Positions 9,051 through 18,135 of a DNA stretch of 64,000 nt are shown here, one piece after another. The notes under the pieces are model-generated. The model had not been told where the DNA came from. It saw only the letters and a program-made list of their open reading frames with translations, and did no database searches. The stretch is from Parabacteroides sp. PF5-6 (GTDB taxonomy: Bacteria; Bacteroidota; Bacteroidia; Bacteroidales; Tannerellaceae). A program made the position numbers and the translations under genes. Where the stretch lies: assembly GCF_029504695.1 (NCBI RefSeq), contig NZ_JAQFIN010000002.1:1-64000 (forward strand). The letters are read 5' to 3'. The stretch's first letter is position 1, and each line of letters opens with the position of its first letter.

Positions 9051-9292
9051 AGGGGTAAGGGGGTTAAGGGGAGTAAGGTTTTCAAGGGGGTTAAGGGGTT
9101 TAAGGGGAGTAAGGGGGATAAGGCATTAAACCCCTTGGATCCCTTAAGCCCCTTGGACCCCTTGGACCCCTTGGATCCCTTGGATCCCTTAAGCCCCTTG
9201 GACCCCTTGGACCCCTTGGATCCCTTAAGCCCCTTGGACCCCTTGGATCCCTTAAGCTCCTTAAGGCTCTTAACCCTTAAGCCCTTAAAGAT
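9051..9292. repeat. TTAAGGGG / CCCCTTGGA low-complexity inverted tract
   Basis: The 319-base gap between the CE12-CE8 stop and the four-helix-bundle start is filled by this tract. The left part (9051-9125) is G-rich with repeated TTAAGGGG and GGGGGTTAAGG words. The right part (9128-9292) is C-rich with many copies of CCCCTTGGA and CCCTTAAGC. The halves are roughly complementary, so the tract can fold back. An open frame runs through it (repeated LDP tripeptides), but it is only a product of the repeat. I see no gene here. Confidence 0.8.
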
Positions 9293-9339
9293 AGTATTTT
9301 TTTTCTAACAAACAGCCCTTTAGGCTATAAAAATACTCT

Positions 9340-11034
9340 TCACCTCCTCTCCAACACCAACGTTTCCGGATCGGTCAACGGATTCCAGTTGTCTTTGCCG
9401 GCGAGGATCTTTTCGATAGAATAATCACTGCAGTCTGTGAGCTGTTGCGAGAATGGGGCACGGGCTTGTGGGTTGGCTCCGGCACCGACGCTTTGGTATT
9501 CGGCGAACAGGATGGTGCGTTCGGCTGCGGGCTTGTTCCAGTTGTGCCAACCGACGGGCAGGATATGGGCGTCCATGCGGCAACGGATAAAGACCGCTTT
9601 GGCATAGTCGCGCCAGGGACGGGAAAGGTAAACTTTCTGCACGCCGGGGGCGGCCGTCAGTTCGCAGTCGAGGAAGACATAACCGTACGTGCGTCCTTCG
9701 GGAGTCGCCGGAGCGGTAACGTAGCCGTCGCGGTTGTTGTGCAGGCGGCAACGGTTGAAAACGGCCGTCGACCAACCAAAGATATAATCGACTGAGCCTT
9801 CAATATCACAGTCTTCGTAGTATTGGCGGCTGTTCATGCCGTAGGTATAGAGCGTATCCTGGAAGCCGAGGAAGCGGCAACGCTTGAATACCGTGCGGTC
9901 GCCGGCGGCCATCACCGCCACGGCCTGCCCCACGGGTCCTGCACTGTTCTCGAAGGTGATATTCTCGGCATAGAGGTTATCTGCGTAGAAATAACAGGTA
10001 GCCGAGCCGGAGGTCGACTTCTCTTCGCCAAAGATATTCTTCTTCTGGGCATAATCGTCATAGGTAAGTATCGTACCGTCTTCCCCGAATAGGGAGACGT
10101 TGATTTTGCTTTCCGGCAGGATCACTTTCTCTTTATACACGCCCCGGCGGATCAGGATGCGTGTGCGGCCGCCTTTGCGGTAATCCGGGACAATAGCAAT
10201 GGCTTCCTGTACAGTAAAGAAATCGCCCGAGCCGTCTTTCGCCACCACAAAGTCGTAAGAACGGATATAGGGTTGAAAAGCCGGAAACTCTTCTTCTAAT
10301 ACACGGGCAACCATCGCAGCCACTCTGCGCGCGCCGGCGATATTCAGATGCGTATCGTCTTCTTTCCCTTCGGGAAGGGCGGGCACCGTAGCGGGCGCCA
10401 CCCACATAAAATACTTCCGCGAAGGGATATCGCCCAAATCCTCTACCCACCGATGGGTTAACGCGTTCAGATCGATCAAGGGTACATCGTTTATTGTCGC
10501 TACCCGCCGGGTGGCCGTCAGGTAGTCGCCATGCGTATCGATCAATTTCCCGTCCACGTCGAAATGCCGTCGTACAATAGAAGTAAGCAAGACCGGATGC
10601 CCGCCCCGCGCCCGGGTTTCGGTGACAAACCGTTGCAGATTGGCATCGAACGTCGTGCCCGGATCGGTATGCCGGGCAACATCCTCTTTCTGATCGTTAT
10701 GCCCGAATTGGATAAAGACATAATCACCCGGTTGCACCTTATGGATGACCGCATCCCAGCGCCCTTCGTCGATGAAACTCTTCGTGCTGCGGCCGTTCAC
10801 CGCATGATTTTCTACCTTTATCCCTTCGGAAAGGAATCCCGGAAGCATCTGCCCCCAGCCCCTTTCCGGGTTACCGCCATCCGTGGGTTTGTCGGCCATT
10901 GTGGAGTCGCCGATTGTATACACGCGGAAAAGAGCTTCTTCCGCTACTGCTGCCTGCAGATTAAAGACCATAAAGAGCAACAACACACAGCTACTCTTTA
11001 ATTTGCTTCCTAATTGTTTTTGTATTCGTTTCAT
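9340..11034 (-). CDS. Secreted bifunctional pectin esterase: CE12 acetylesterase plus CE8 methylesterase
   Basis: 564 residues with a hydrophobic signal (about 14-31). Residues 35-255 form an SGNH/GDSL hydrolase of the rhamnogalacturonan acetylesterase type: GDST with Ser44, the oxyanion GHND at 111-114, and D226-x-x-H229. Residues 260-545 form a CE8 right-handed beta-helix: Gln370 in GQAVAV, Asp393 in FQDTLY and Asp416 in GSVDYIFG. One protein thus removes both acetyl and methyl groups, exposing galacturonan for GH28 cleavage. It lies downstream of susCD but has its own promoter. The transcribed leader is made of the 22-bp palindrome array. Confidence 0.93.
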   Translation of the reverse strand: MKRIQKQLGSKLKSSCVLLLFMVFNLQAAVAEEALFRVYTIGDSTMADKPTDGGNPERGWGQMLPGFLSEGIKVENHAVNGRSTKSFIDEGRWDAVIHKVQPGDYVFIQFGHNDQKEDVARHTDPGTTFDANLQRFVTETRARGGHPVLLTSIVRRHFDVDGKLIDTHGDYLTATRRVATINDVPLIDLNALTHRWVEDLGDIPSRKYFMWVAPATVPALPEGKEDDTHLNIAGARRVAAMVARVLEEEFPAFQPYIRSYDFVVAKDGSGDFFTVQEAIAIVPDYRKGGRTRILIRRGVYKEKVILPESKINVSLFGEDGTILTYDDYAQKKNIFGEEKSTSGSATCYFYADNLYAENITFENSAGPVGQAVAVMAAGDRTVFKRCRFLGFQDTLYTYGMNSRQYYEDCDIEGSVDYIFGWSTAVFNRCRLHNNRDGYVTAPATPEGRTYGYVFLDCELTAAPGVQKVYLSRPWRDYAKAVFIRCRMDAHILPVGWHNWNKPAAERTILFAEYQSVGAGANPQARAPFSQQLTDCSDYSIEKILAGKDNWNPLTDPETLVLERR

Positions 11035-11063
11035 GGTTTCTTCTTTCGTTGATTACCTGTTTC

Positions 11064-11172
11064 TTTGCCACCGTGTTGGCAAACTTTTGCCACCGTGTTG
11101 GCAAACCTTTGCCACTTAGGTGTCAAACCTCTGCCATCGGCATGTCAAACCTCTGCCACTTAGGTGTCAAAG
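11064..11172. repeat. 22-bp palindromic tandem array, copy 1 (TTTGCCA-N6-TGGCAAA)
   Basis: Five units start at 11064, 11086, 11108, 11130 and 11152, an exact 22-bp period. Each is an interrupted palindrome: TTTGCCA (or TCTGCCA), six variable bases, then TGGCAAA (or TGTCAAA). The central six bases are CCGTGT, CCGTGT, CTTAGG, TCGGCA and CTTAGG. The array fills the stretch between the promoter at 11168-11199 and the CE12-CE8 start, so it would form nearly the whole 5' leader of that mRNA. Confidence 0.85.
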
Positions 11173-11199
11173 ATAGAAAGCCCCGAATTCGCATACAAA
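11168..11199 (-). promoter_or_regulatory. Promoter of the CE12-CE8 gene
   Basis: On the minus strand, TTTG (CAAA at 11196-11199) is followed by exactly 20 bases and then TATCTTTG (11175-11168), a full match to the Bacteroidetes TTTG-N20-TAnnTTTG pattern. The predicted start of transcription is near 11161. The -33 element lies in the loop of the hairpin that follows susD, so hairpin and promoter overlap. Confidence 0.7.
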
Positions 11200-11209
11200 T
11201 CCGGGGCTT
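11177..11209 (-). terminator. Hairpin after susD (partial terminator)
   Basis: AAGCCCCG at 11178-11185 pairs with CGGGGCTT at 11202-11209 around a 16-base loop. On the minus strand it is followed by TCTATCTTT, only a weak T-run. It lies about 50 bases after the susD stop. It may attenuate read-through from susCD into the esterase gene. Confidence 0.6.
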
Positions 11210-11257
11210 CCAAACTAACTAATACCTAAAAATATTACATCTTATGTACAATGCATT

Positions 11258-12898
11258 TTACCAGCCCGGATTTTGTTTACCTGCCAAAGCCGGGTTCAGT
11301 TCGATCGCCGCCAATGGAATGGGGCGAAGTAAGAACTTATTATCCACTTGTCCGGCAGAAATATCGGGATTATGCCGTTCGACATATTCCGCCAGTTTGC
11401 CCGTACGTGAAAGGTCGGCCCAACGATGATATTCACCGGCCAGTTCGCGTGCACGTTCGTTCAGGATATAATCAATATTCATTTCTCCCGCTTGGGCTTC
11501 CGGCGCTTTGGCGCGGTTACGGACGATATTCACATAGGTTGCGGCATTGGTATTGTCGTTCAACTTCACACAGGCTTCTGCTGCGATCAGGTTGGTTTCG
11601 CCCAGACGAGCCAGGCAGATATCACGCATCGAAGATGTGGTAGAGAAGATAGACTTTCCGTTTTCGGTATCATCGAACTTGCGGAACGAGGCAACGCCAT
11701 AGACATCTTCTTTCATTTTCGCCTGGTAAGCGGTCGTAATGTTATTGATATTGTTTCCTGTGGGAAGCATCTCGACGACAATCGCATTGGCGCGGCTCGC
11801 GTGTTCAGCACGCCAGGCATCGATGTTCGCGATCTCCCAGGAAGGACAATAGTAATAGGTTACCGCACTGGTATTCTTGGCTTCCGCATCGTAGAAATCC
11901 CAGTAGCTCTTGCGCAATTCGGTCATGAATGTGGCTTCGTAGCGCTCGTCCTGTTTCGGGTTAGTCGTGTTGGTGTTGAACACTTCGTGCATCCACAAGG
12001 TCGGAGTCAATGTGGAACTGGTATATTTATGTCCTTTTTCCTGTCCGTCCAGGTAGGCACAGAAATGCGCCATTTGTTTGTTTCCACTGGTGTTGTTTAC
12101 TACCGTCTTCAGGTCGTAAGGCACATAGAACAATACTTCTTCGTTCTTCTCGCCGGCATTGCTGAACAGCGTAGCGAAAGAGGTATTCAAGGCATTGCCT
12201 GCACCGGCTGCCTTGGCGGCATTCAATGCTTCGGTGAAGTCGCCACTATTGCCTGAAAGGTATCCTTTCGACAGATAAGCTTTCGCCAGGTAATGATTGA
12301 CGGCGCGTTTATTGAAACGTCCTTCGTTGTTCTGATTGTCCAAAGCGGAAGAAGAAGCGAGTTCTTTCAGTTCACTGATCACAAAGTCGTAAACCGCTTC
12401 CGTACTTACCCGTTCCGCACTTTCAATCGGCGCCGACGAACGTTCTGTTACCAGAGGAACGCCACCAAACTGCTGGGCCAGGTTCAGATAATACAAGGCG
12501 CGCAACGCCCGGGCTTCAGCCACCCGATTAGCTCTTGAAGCCTGGTCAGTTCCCCAGTAGATCACTTCATTCGCCAGAGAGATCGCTTTGTAATGATCGG
12601 TATAGAACGTAGTTACTGCGCCGTTCGCGCTGGTAAACGCGGCACCATAGAGGTTGGCTACGTCTACACTGGTACGGCCCGAAGCGAAGAGGTCCGTTCC
12701 GCCTTCCAACAACCAGGGATCGCCCCCGTATATCGTACGCAAAGAACTGTATGCTGCATTCGTGAGGCTTTCAAAGCCGGCATCCGTCGCGTAATAGTCA
12801 GCTCCGGGAATATCTGATTTCAGATCCTGATCCAAGAAGTCGGAACAACTGCTTAACGCAAGGAACAGGGTTGCTATTAATACATATATCTTTTTCAT
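11258..12898 (-). CDS. SusD/RagB-family nutrient-binding outer-membrane lipoprotein
   Basis: 546 residues with a lipoprotein signal (LALSSCSDFLDQD, lipid Cys18). The N-terminal YYATDAGFESLTNAAYSSLR and later repeated helical pairs (RALRALYYLNLAQQFGGVPLV) are typical of SusD proteins. The C-terminus NERARELAGEYHRWADLSRTG is the family signature. SusD lids the SusC channel at the cell surface and captures glycans. Its gene follows susC after 19 bases, so the two form one operon. The neighbouring pectin esterases, GH28 and GH105 suggest galacturonan or rhamnogalacturonan fragments as the ligand (inference). Confidence 0.95.
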   Translation of the reverse strand: MKKIYVLIATLFLALSSCSDFLDQDLKSDIPGADYYATDAGFESLTNAAYSSLRTIYGGDPWLLEGGTDLFASGRTSVDVANLYGAAFTSANGAVTTFYTDHYKAISLANEVIYWGTDQASRANRVAEARALRALYYLNLAQQFGGVPLVTERSSAPIESAERVSTEAVYDFVISELKELASSSALDNQNNEGRFNKRAVNHYLAKAYLSKGYLSGNSGDFTEALNAAKAAGAGNALNTSFATLFSNAGEKNEEVLFYVPYDLKTVVNNTSGNKQMAHFCAYLDGQEKGHKYTSSTLTPTLWMHEVFNTNTTNPKQDERYEATFMTELRKSYWDFYDAEAKNTSAVTYYYCPSWEIANIDAWRAEHASRANAIVVEMLPTGNNINNITTAYQAKMKEDVYGVASFRKFDDTENGKSIFSTTSSMRDICLARLGETNLIAAEACVKLNDNTNAATYVNIVRNRAKAPEAQAGEMNIDYILNERARELAGEYHRWADLSRTGKLAEYVERHNPDISAGQVDNKFLLRPIPLAAIELNPALAGKQNPGW

Positions 12899-12917
12899 AT
12901 CTTATTCGTTTAAGCAA

Positions 12918-15900
12918 TTAGAATTTAACATTTAAACCGATCTGGTAAGTCGTTGAGCTCGGACCACCCGTACCGTCGTTGATTCTGGCATCGGCCCATT
13001 CGGGATCAAACCCTTTGTAGTCGGTGAAGGTGAACGGATTCAACACATTGGCATAGACGCGCAGGCTTTCGATACCGATCTTACTCATCATCGTGCGTGG
13101 GAACGTATAACCTACCGTAATATTCTTGATCTTCCAATAGGAAGCATCGACATAGTTCTTCGATTTGAATTCCGTATTCTTACCCGTATGCCATCCGATA
13201 CCCCCTCCGTGGTTGTAGTTCACATCGTTGAACGGATAAGGATAAGAACCGACAATCGTTTGAGCGGCTACGGCAGATGCATCCGAAGTCAATGAAGCCG
13301 GGTTAGAACCGTCCCAAGTGTAATTAAAGATAGGAGCGCCCTGCGGGATGTAGAAATCCATATCCAGCTTGGTACGGCCACGGTCGGAATAGTCGGTAAA
13401 CTCTTCCATAAAGTAGCTGTAAAGCGTATGTCCCTGTTTGGTATTGACGCTCATCGAGAAGTCGAAGTTCTTATAGGCGAACGAGGTAGAGATCGTTCCC
13501 GTCCATTTCGGCATCGCCTGGCCGATGATCTGACGGTCTTCGTCGTTGATCTTTCCGTCCTGGTTGAGGTCTTCATACGTCATGCTTCCTTCAAACCAGC
13601 CATACCATTCGGATTTGCTCTTAGTCACTCCGTTGACTGTCATCTGTTCGTTAGCCATTGCTTGTGTGCAGATACCGGTTGAGCGCAGGTCGTAAGCCAC
13701 GTCGATCGGTTCGCCGATGAACCATCTTTGCGCGCGCATATCTTCTTTCTTGCCCTGAAGTTCCAGGATCTCGTTCTTGTTCTTGGCGAAAGTCGCCGTT
13801 ACATCCCAATAGAAGTCTTTGTTCTGCAGGATAATGCCTTTCAACATCAATTCAATACCGCTATTGCGCACCTTACCGACGTTAGCGGTCATGCTTCCGG
13901 AGTTGGAGCCTTGCTCGATCAACAGCTTCTGGTCCATCAACAGGTCCTTGGAGTCTTTGGAGTACCAATCGGCAGAACCGGAGATCCGTCCTTTCAGGAA
14001 AGAGAAGTCCAAACCGAAGTTGATTTCCGAAGTCTTTTCCCAGCTCAACAGTTCGTTGATTGTTTCCGGACCATAGCCTTTACCGAAGCCTGAATAATAC
14101 AATTGGTTCGCAAGGAACAAGGTTTCGTAGTTGCCTACCGAAGCGTTGTTACCGGTAAGCCCGTAGCTACCGCGCAGTTTCAGGTAAGAGATCCAATCCA
14201 CATTGTCGCGGATCAACGATTCTTCTCCGATGTTCCAAGCCAAAGCCGCGGAAGGGAAAGCGCCCCATTTGTGACCATCGAGGAATTTAGACGAACCGTC
14301 CCAACGGGAAGATACCGTTGCCAGGTATTTACCTTTATAGCTATAATTCAAACGAACGGCATACGATAACATCGTGCCTTTACCGTACGAGCTACTCACT
14401 TTACTGTAGCTGCTTGCTGAACCCAGGTTGTACCATAGCGTCTCAGGCGTCACGCCTGTTCCGGTCAATCCGTACTTTTCGGCTTCATTGCTGTACACAC
14501 TGGCCAATCCCATCAGGTTGATATTGTGATCCTGATTGAATGTTTTGATATAGTTCACTTGTGTATCCCAGGTGTACGCGAAGTTCTGTATTTTGGATAC
14601 CGTAGCCAATGCCGTTCCTTCCGGATTGGTCGAAGCGTTATAGGTCGATGACTGCATCGAAGACAATCCACCGTAGTACTCGCCCTGACGGCTGATATAC
14701 AAGGTCGGAGCGAATGAAGTTTTGATGATTACTTCCTGAATCGGTTGGTATTGCGCGTACAACGTGCTCAGGAAACGGTAGCTCTTGGTCTGATCGCTCG
14801 AGTTCATCGCGTCGATCAACGGAGAAACGGAAGAAGAGAAACCGGCCGGGAACGTGAGGCTTGAAGCTTGTCCGGGCGCCAGGTCCTTACCGGGCTGGTA
14901 GTTGACTTCTCCGGTTTCCGTATTATAAGGTAACCAATAACCGTTGGCACGGAAAGCTTCCTGTATACCGCGTCTGGAGCCGTAGTCCGAATCGGTAGCC
15001 GCCATATTGGCTGATGCGCCCATAGAGAACTTATCGTTGATCTTGCCGTCGATAGACAGTTTGATGTTATAACGTTGCAGTTTGTCGCCCATCACACCGT
15101 CTTCCTGTTGATAACCGGCACCTACCCGATAAGATACTTTAGTACCCGCACCGGCTACCTGGATGAAATGGTTTTGTTGCGTTCCATTGGTCAACATCAG
15201 GTCGCGCCAGTCGGTGAAGTCGCGGTTAACGAACTGTTCACGCATCTTGGTTGAAAGATCTTTGCCTTTGTCGTTCCAAACAGAAAGCAGGTTTCCACTG
15301 GTCATCTCCAAAGGAAGGCGACCGTCGGTTATCTTGGCGTTCTTCACCGGCGTAGCGTATTTCATATAACGGAAGTCCATCCATTTCACATCGTCCATAA
15401 AGTCGGGCATACGCGCCGAGGTCTTATGACCGACGTAACCGTCGTATGTTACGCTTACCTTAGAGTCGGCACCGCCTACTTTCGCTTGTTTGGTAGTCAC
15501 AATCACAACCCCGTTGGTCGCGCGTGAACCATAGATAGCCGTCGAAGAGGCATCTTTCAGGATGTCGATCTTTTCGATATCCGCCGGATTCAGGAAGTTG
15601 ATATCATCGGTCACGATACCATCGACCACAAACAAAGGAGAGGTAGAATCGCCCAACGTACTCTTCCCACGGATCGAGATATTGAAGCTCTCACCCGCGC
15701 GGCTGGAAGATTGGGAGATATCCACACCCGGAACCTGGCCTTGCAACGATTCCATTACCGTAGTAGCCCCTTTGGACACCAATTTGGAATTGTCGACACT
15801 GCTGATCGCTCCCGTCAGGTCGGACTTCTTTTGTACGCCGTATCCGACGACAACCACTTCCTCCAAGGCCTGAGAATCTTCTTTCAATACTACATTAATA

Positions 15901-16190
15901 ATAGATTGGCTACCCACAGTGATCTCCTGAGGCATGTAGCCGATATAAGAAATAGATAAGACGGAGCCGTTCTCTACATTCGAGATGGTAAACTCTCCGT
16001 CCAGATTGGTTATGGAACCGTTGGTGGTTCCCTTAACCAGCACATTCACCCCAATCATGGGTTCACCCGTTACGTCGGTTACCGTTCCCGTTACCGTACG
16101 TCCTTGTGCAAAAGCAAACAGGCTTACCACACTCAGTAAAAGGGTAAGAACGCTTTGGTGCACTTTTTTCACTTTGTTTCGTCTATTCAT
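12918..16190 (-). CDS. SusC/RagA-family TonB-dependent oligosaccharide transporter
   Basis: 1090 residues from the ATG at 16190. The frame is open to 16241, but the extra 17 residues precede a clean start (MNRRNKVKKVHQ) and a signal peptide ending LFAFAQ. A carboxypeptidase-like beta-sandwich (GTVTDVTGEPMIGVNVLVKG) opens the mature protein. It is followed by the TonB-box region (LEEVVVVGYG), the plug (GQVPGVDI, LKDASSTAIYGSRATNGV) and a C-terminal 22-strand barrel ending in an aromatic-poor ILNVKF-like strand. It imports oligosaccharides with the SusD partner encoded just downstream. Its start faces the GH28 gene across a 252-base divergent promoter region. Confidence 0.96.
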   Translation of the reverse strand: MNRRNKVKKVHQSVLTLLLSVVSLFAFAQGRTVTGTVTDVTGEPMIGVNVLVKGTTNGSITNLDGEFTISNVENGSVLSISYIGYMPQEITVGSQSIINVVLKEDSQALEEVVVVGYGVQKKSDLTGAISSVDNSKLVSKGATTVMESLQGQVPGVDISQSSSRAGESFNISIRGKSTLGDSTSPLFVVDGIVTDDINFLNPADIEKIDILKDASSTAIYGSRATNGVVIVTTKQAKVGGADSKVSVTYDGYVGHKTSARMPDFMDDVKWMDFRYMKYATPVKNAKITDGRLPLEMTSGNLLSVWNDKGKDLSTKMREQFVNRDFTDWRDLMLTNGTQQNHFIQVAGAGTKVSYRVGAGYQQEDGVMGDKLQRYNIKLSIDGKINDKFSMGASANMAATDSDYGSRRGIQEAFRANGYWLPYNTETGEVNYQPGKDLAPGQASSLTFPAGFSSSVSPLIDAMNSSDQTKSYRFLSTLYAQYQPIQEVIIKTSFAPTLYISRQGEYYGGLSSMQSSTYNASTNPEGTALATVSKIQNFAYTWDTQVNYIKTFNQDHNINLMGLASVYSNEAEKYGLTGTGVTPETLWYNLGSASSYSKVSSSYGKGTMLSYAVRLNYSYKGKYLATVSSRWDGSSKFLDGHKWGAFPSAALAWNIGEESLIRDNVDWISYLKLRGSYGLTGNNASVGNYETLFLANQLYYSGFGKGYGPETINELLSWEKTSEINFGLDFSFLKGRISGSADWYSKDSKDLLMDQKLLIEQGSNSGSMTANVGKVRNSGIELMLKGIILQNKDFYWDVTATFAKNKNEILELQGKKEDMRAQRWFIGEPIDVAYDLRSTGICTQAMANEQMTVNGVTKSKSEWYGWFEGSMTYEDLNQDGKINDEDRQIIGQAMPKWTGTISTSFAYKNFDFSMSVNTKQGHTLYSYFMEEFTDYSDRGRTKLDMDFYIPQGAPIFNYTWDGSNPASLTSDASAVAAQTIVGSYPYPFNDVNYNHGGGIGWHTGKNTEFKSKNYVDASYWKIKNITVGYTFPRTMMSKIGIESLRVYANVLNPFTFTDYKGFDPEWADARINDGTGGPSSTTYQIGLNVKF

Positions 16191-16238
16191 GGTTGATCGA
16201 TTTAATGTAACATTCTTTCGTTTTTTGTTTGTTTGAGG

Positions 16239-16246
16239 CAAAGGTA
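16239..16246 (-). promoter_or_regulatory. -7 promoter box for susC
   Basis: On the minus strand TACCTTTG matches the TAnnTTTG consensus about 50 bases upstream of the susC start codon. It lies in the divergent 16191-16442 region, where the sensor-regulator would be expected to bind. No clear TTTG -33 element is seen, as is usual for activator-dependent promoters. Confidence 0.6.
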
Positions 16247-16442
16247 GGATGGCGCTTCTAAACAGATGTTTACAGATTGTTCATTTATGTGAAATAATTG
16301 ACTGATACCAATTTTTCCACATCAAAACCAAAAAACAAACACCTTTACCAATTTGTCTCTGCAAAAAAACAAATATTCACCCAGACTGCAAACAAGAGGT
16401 TTTAATATTGCATTCGGAAACAAACGAAACAAAATAATATCC

Positions 16443-18062
16443 ATGAAAACATCGAAAGCATCAGCTCTACAAGCTTTTATCCTAATTACGGCTTGTTCCT
16501 TAGCCTTATCGGGATGCCGGGCAGAGATCCGGCAAGCCGGTGAAGGGAATCCGTCTTTTGCCGCCCATTTCGAGAATCTTCCTTTTGAAATGGAAGCGAT
16601 CGAACGTCCCGTATTCCCGGAACGATCCGTCAATATCCGTGACTACGGAGCCATCGGCGACGGCATCGCCATGAATACCGAAGCAATCAATAAAGCCATT
16701 GAAGATCTGGCTACCCAGGGAGGGGGAACGGTCGTTATCCCGGCAGGCATCTGGCTGACCGGACCGATCCGTTTGTTAGACAATATAAACCTGCATGCCG
16801 AAACAAACGCATTGATCCTGTTCAATCCCGAGGTATCTCTTTATCCGATCATCGAGACCTCGTTTGAAGGACTCAGTACCCGCCGCTCGACTTCGCCTAT
16901 CCATGCGCGCAAGGTCAAGAATATAGCGATCACAGGCAATGGTGTCTTTGATGGCTCGGGCGATGCCTGGCGCTTTGTCAAAAAGGGGAAAATGACGGAA
17001 TCACAATGGCAAGCCTTGCTCCATTCCGGAGGAGTACTCAACCCCAAAGGCGACACCTGGTATCCCAGCGCGGAGTCGATGCGGGGACATGAGGTGAGCG
17101 ATATGTTCAATAATCCGCAAAGCCTGTCGACCGATGCCGAATGGGAAGCGATCCATCACTGGCTGCGCCCGGTCTTTGTCAGCCTGATCGAATGTCAGGA
17201 TGTTTTACTCGAAGGCGTAACCTTCCGCAACTCACCGGCATGGAGTATCCATCCGTTGATGTGCGAAAGATTCATCATGTCAAATGTCAAGGTGTTCAAC
17301 CCCTGGTACTCCCAGAACGGCGACGGATTAGACCTGGAGTCGTGTACAAACGCACTGATCGTTGACAATTTGTTCGATGTAGGCGATGACGCCATGTGTA
17401 TCAAGTCCGGGAAAGACAAAGAAGGGAGAGAAAGAAATGTCCCCTGCCAGAATGTAGTTATAAAAAATAATGTAGTTTTGCATGGCCATGGCGGGTTTGT
17501 CGTAGGCAGTGAGATGTCCGGCGGAGTGAAAAACATCTATGTGACCGACTGTATGTTTGCCGGAACGGACGTCGGCCTGCGTTTCAAAAGCACCCGCGGC
17601 CGGGGAGGTATCGTCGAGAAGATATGGATTGAGAATATCAATATGGCCGATATCCCCACCGAGCCGATCCTGTTCGATCTGTTTTATAGCGGAAAGTCGG
17701 CACTGGAGGAATTGGAAGAGGGCAAAACGATCGCTACGGATCTGCCGCCGGCAACAGAAGAGACCCCGTCGTTCCGGGATATCGTGATCCGGAACGTGAA
17801 ATGCAAAGGAGCACGGCGTGCGATGTTCTTCAACGGTCTTCCGGAGATGAAGATTAAGAACGTGCAGTTGGAAGATATATTGATCACCGCCGATCACGGG
17901 ATCGAACTGGTACAGGCAGAGAATGTTTCGCTGAAGCACGTACGGATCCACGCGAAAGACGGGAAGGAGTTATCCGCCCAGTACACCCATAAGCTAACGA
18001 TCGACGGAGAGTCTGTTCCCGACTCCGACCGGATCCCCTTAACATTGACGCTTAAGAACTAA
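16443..18062 (+). CDS. GH28 polygalacturonase-type lipoprotein
   Basis: 539 residues from ATG 16443, with a lipoprotein signal (SLALSGCRAE). The frame is open upstream to 16353 but without a signal-like start. The N-terminal RDYGAIGDGIAMNTEAINKA is the classic GH28 opening, and a right-handed beta-helix follows. Catalytic motifs appear in order: NGDGLD near residue 292, DDAMCIKSG near 315, HGHGG near 346 and RFKSTRGRGG near 380. It hydrolyses alpha-1,4 galacturonan, probably at the cell surface or in the periplasm. It is divergent from susC and 73 bases upstream of uxaB, so it may lead the uronate operon. Confidence 0.93.
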   Translation: MKTSKASALQAFILITACSLALSGCRAEIRQAGEGNPSFAAHFENLPFEMEAIERPVFPERSVNIRDYGAIGDGIAMNTEAINKAIEDLATQGGGTVVIPAGIWLTGPIRLLDNINLHAETNALILFNPEVSLYPIIETSFEGLSTRRSTSPIHARKVKNIAITGNGVFDGSGDAWRFVKKGKMTESQWQALLHSGGVLNPKGDTWYPSAESMRGHEVSDMFNNPQSLSTDAEWEAIHHWLRPVFVSLIECQDVLLEGVTFRNSPAWSIHPLMCERFIMSNVKVFNPWYSQNGDGLDLESCTNALIVDNLFDVGDDAMCIKSGKDKEGRERNVPCQNVVIKNNVVLHGHGGFVVGSEMSGGVKNIYVTDCMFAGTDVGLRFKSTRGRGGIVEKIWIENINMADIPTEPILFDLFYSGKSALEELEEGKTIATDLPPATEETPSFRDIVIRNVKCKGARRAMFFNGLPEMKIKNVQLEDILITADHGIELVQAENVSLKHVRIHAKDGKELSAQYTHKLTIDGESVPDSDRIPLTLTLKN

Positions 18063-18072
18063 TAGATAATAG

Positions 18073-18086
18073 CCTCAAAACTGAGG
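18073..18086 (+). other. Small hairpin between GH28 and uxaB
   Basis: CCTCA-AAAC-TGAGG lies 11 bases after the GH28 stop. There is no T-run, so it is more likely a processing or stability hairpin than a terminator. The following AATTCGTAATTTTTAATTCG words are part of a simple repeat seen again between surE and lpxB. Confidence 0.35.
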
Positions 18087-18135
18087 TGATTGGACTAATT
18101 CGTAATTTTTAATTCGTAATTGATATATATATACC

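Noticed and set aside
9036-9308. Open frame coding repeated LDP tripeptides
   Set aside because: It is a direct reading of the CCCCTTGGA tract with no start context and no non-repeat sequence.
11035-11257. Riboswitch in the leader of the esterase gene
   Set aside because: The leader is wholly explained by the tandem palindromes plus the hairpin after susD; no known aptamer pattern is present.
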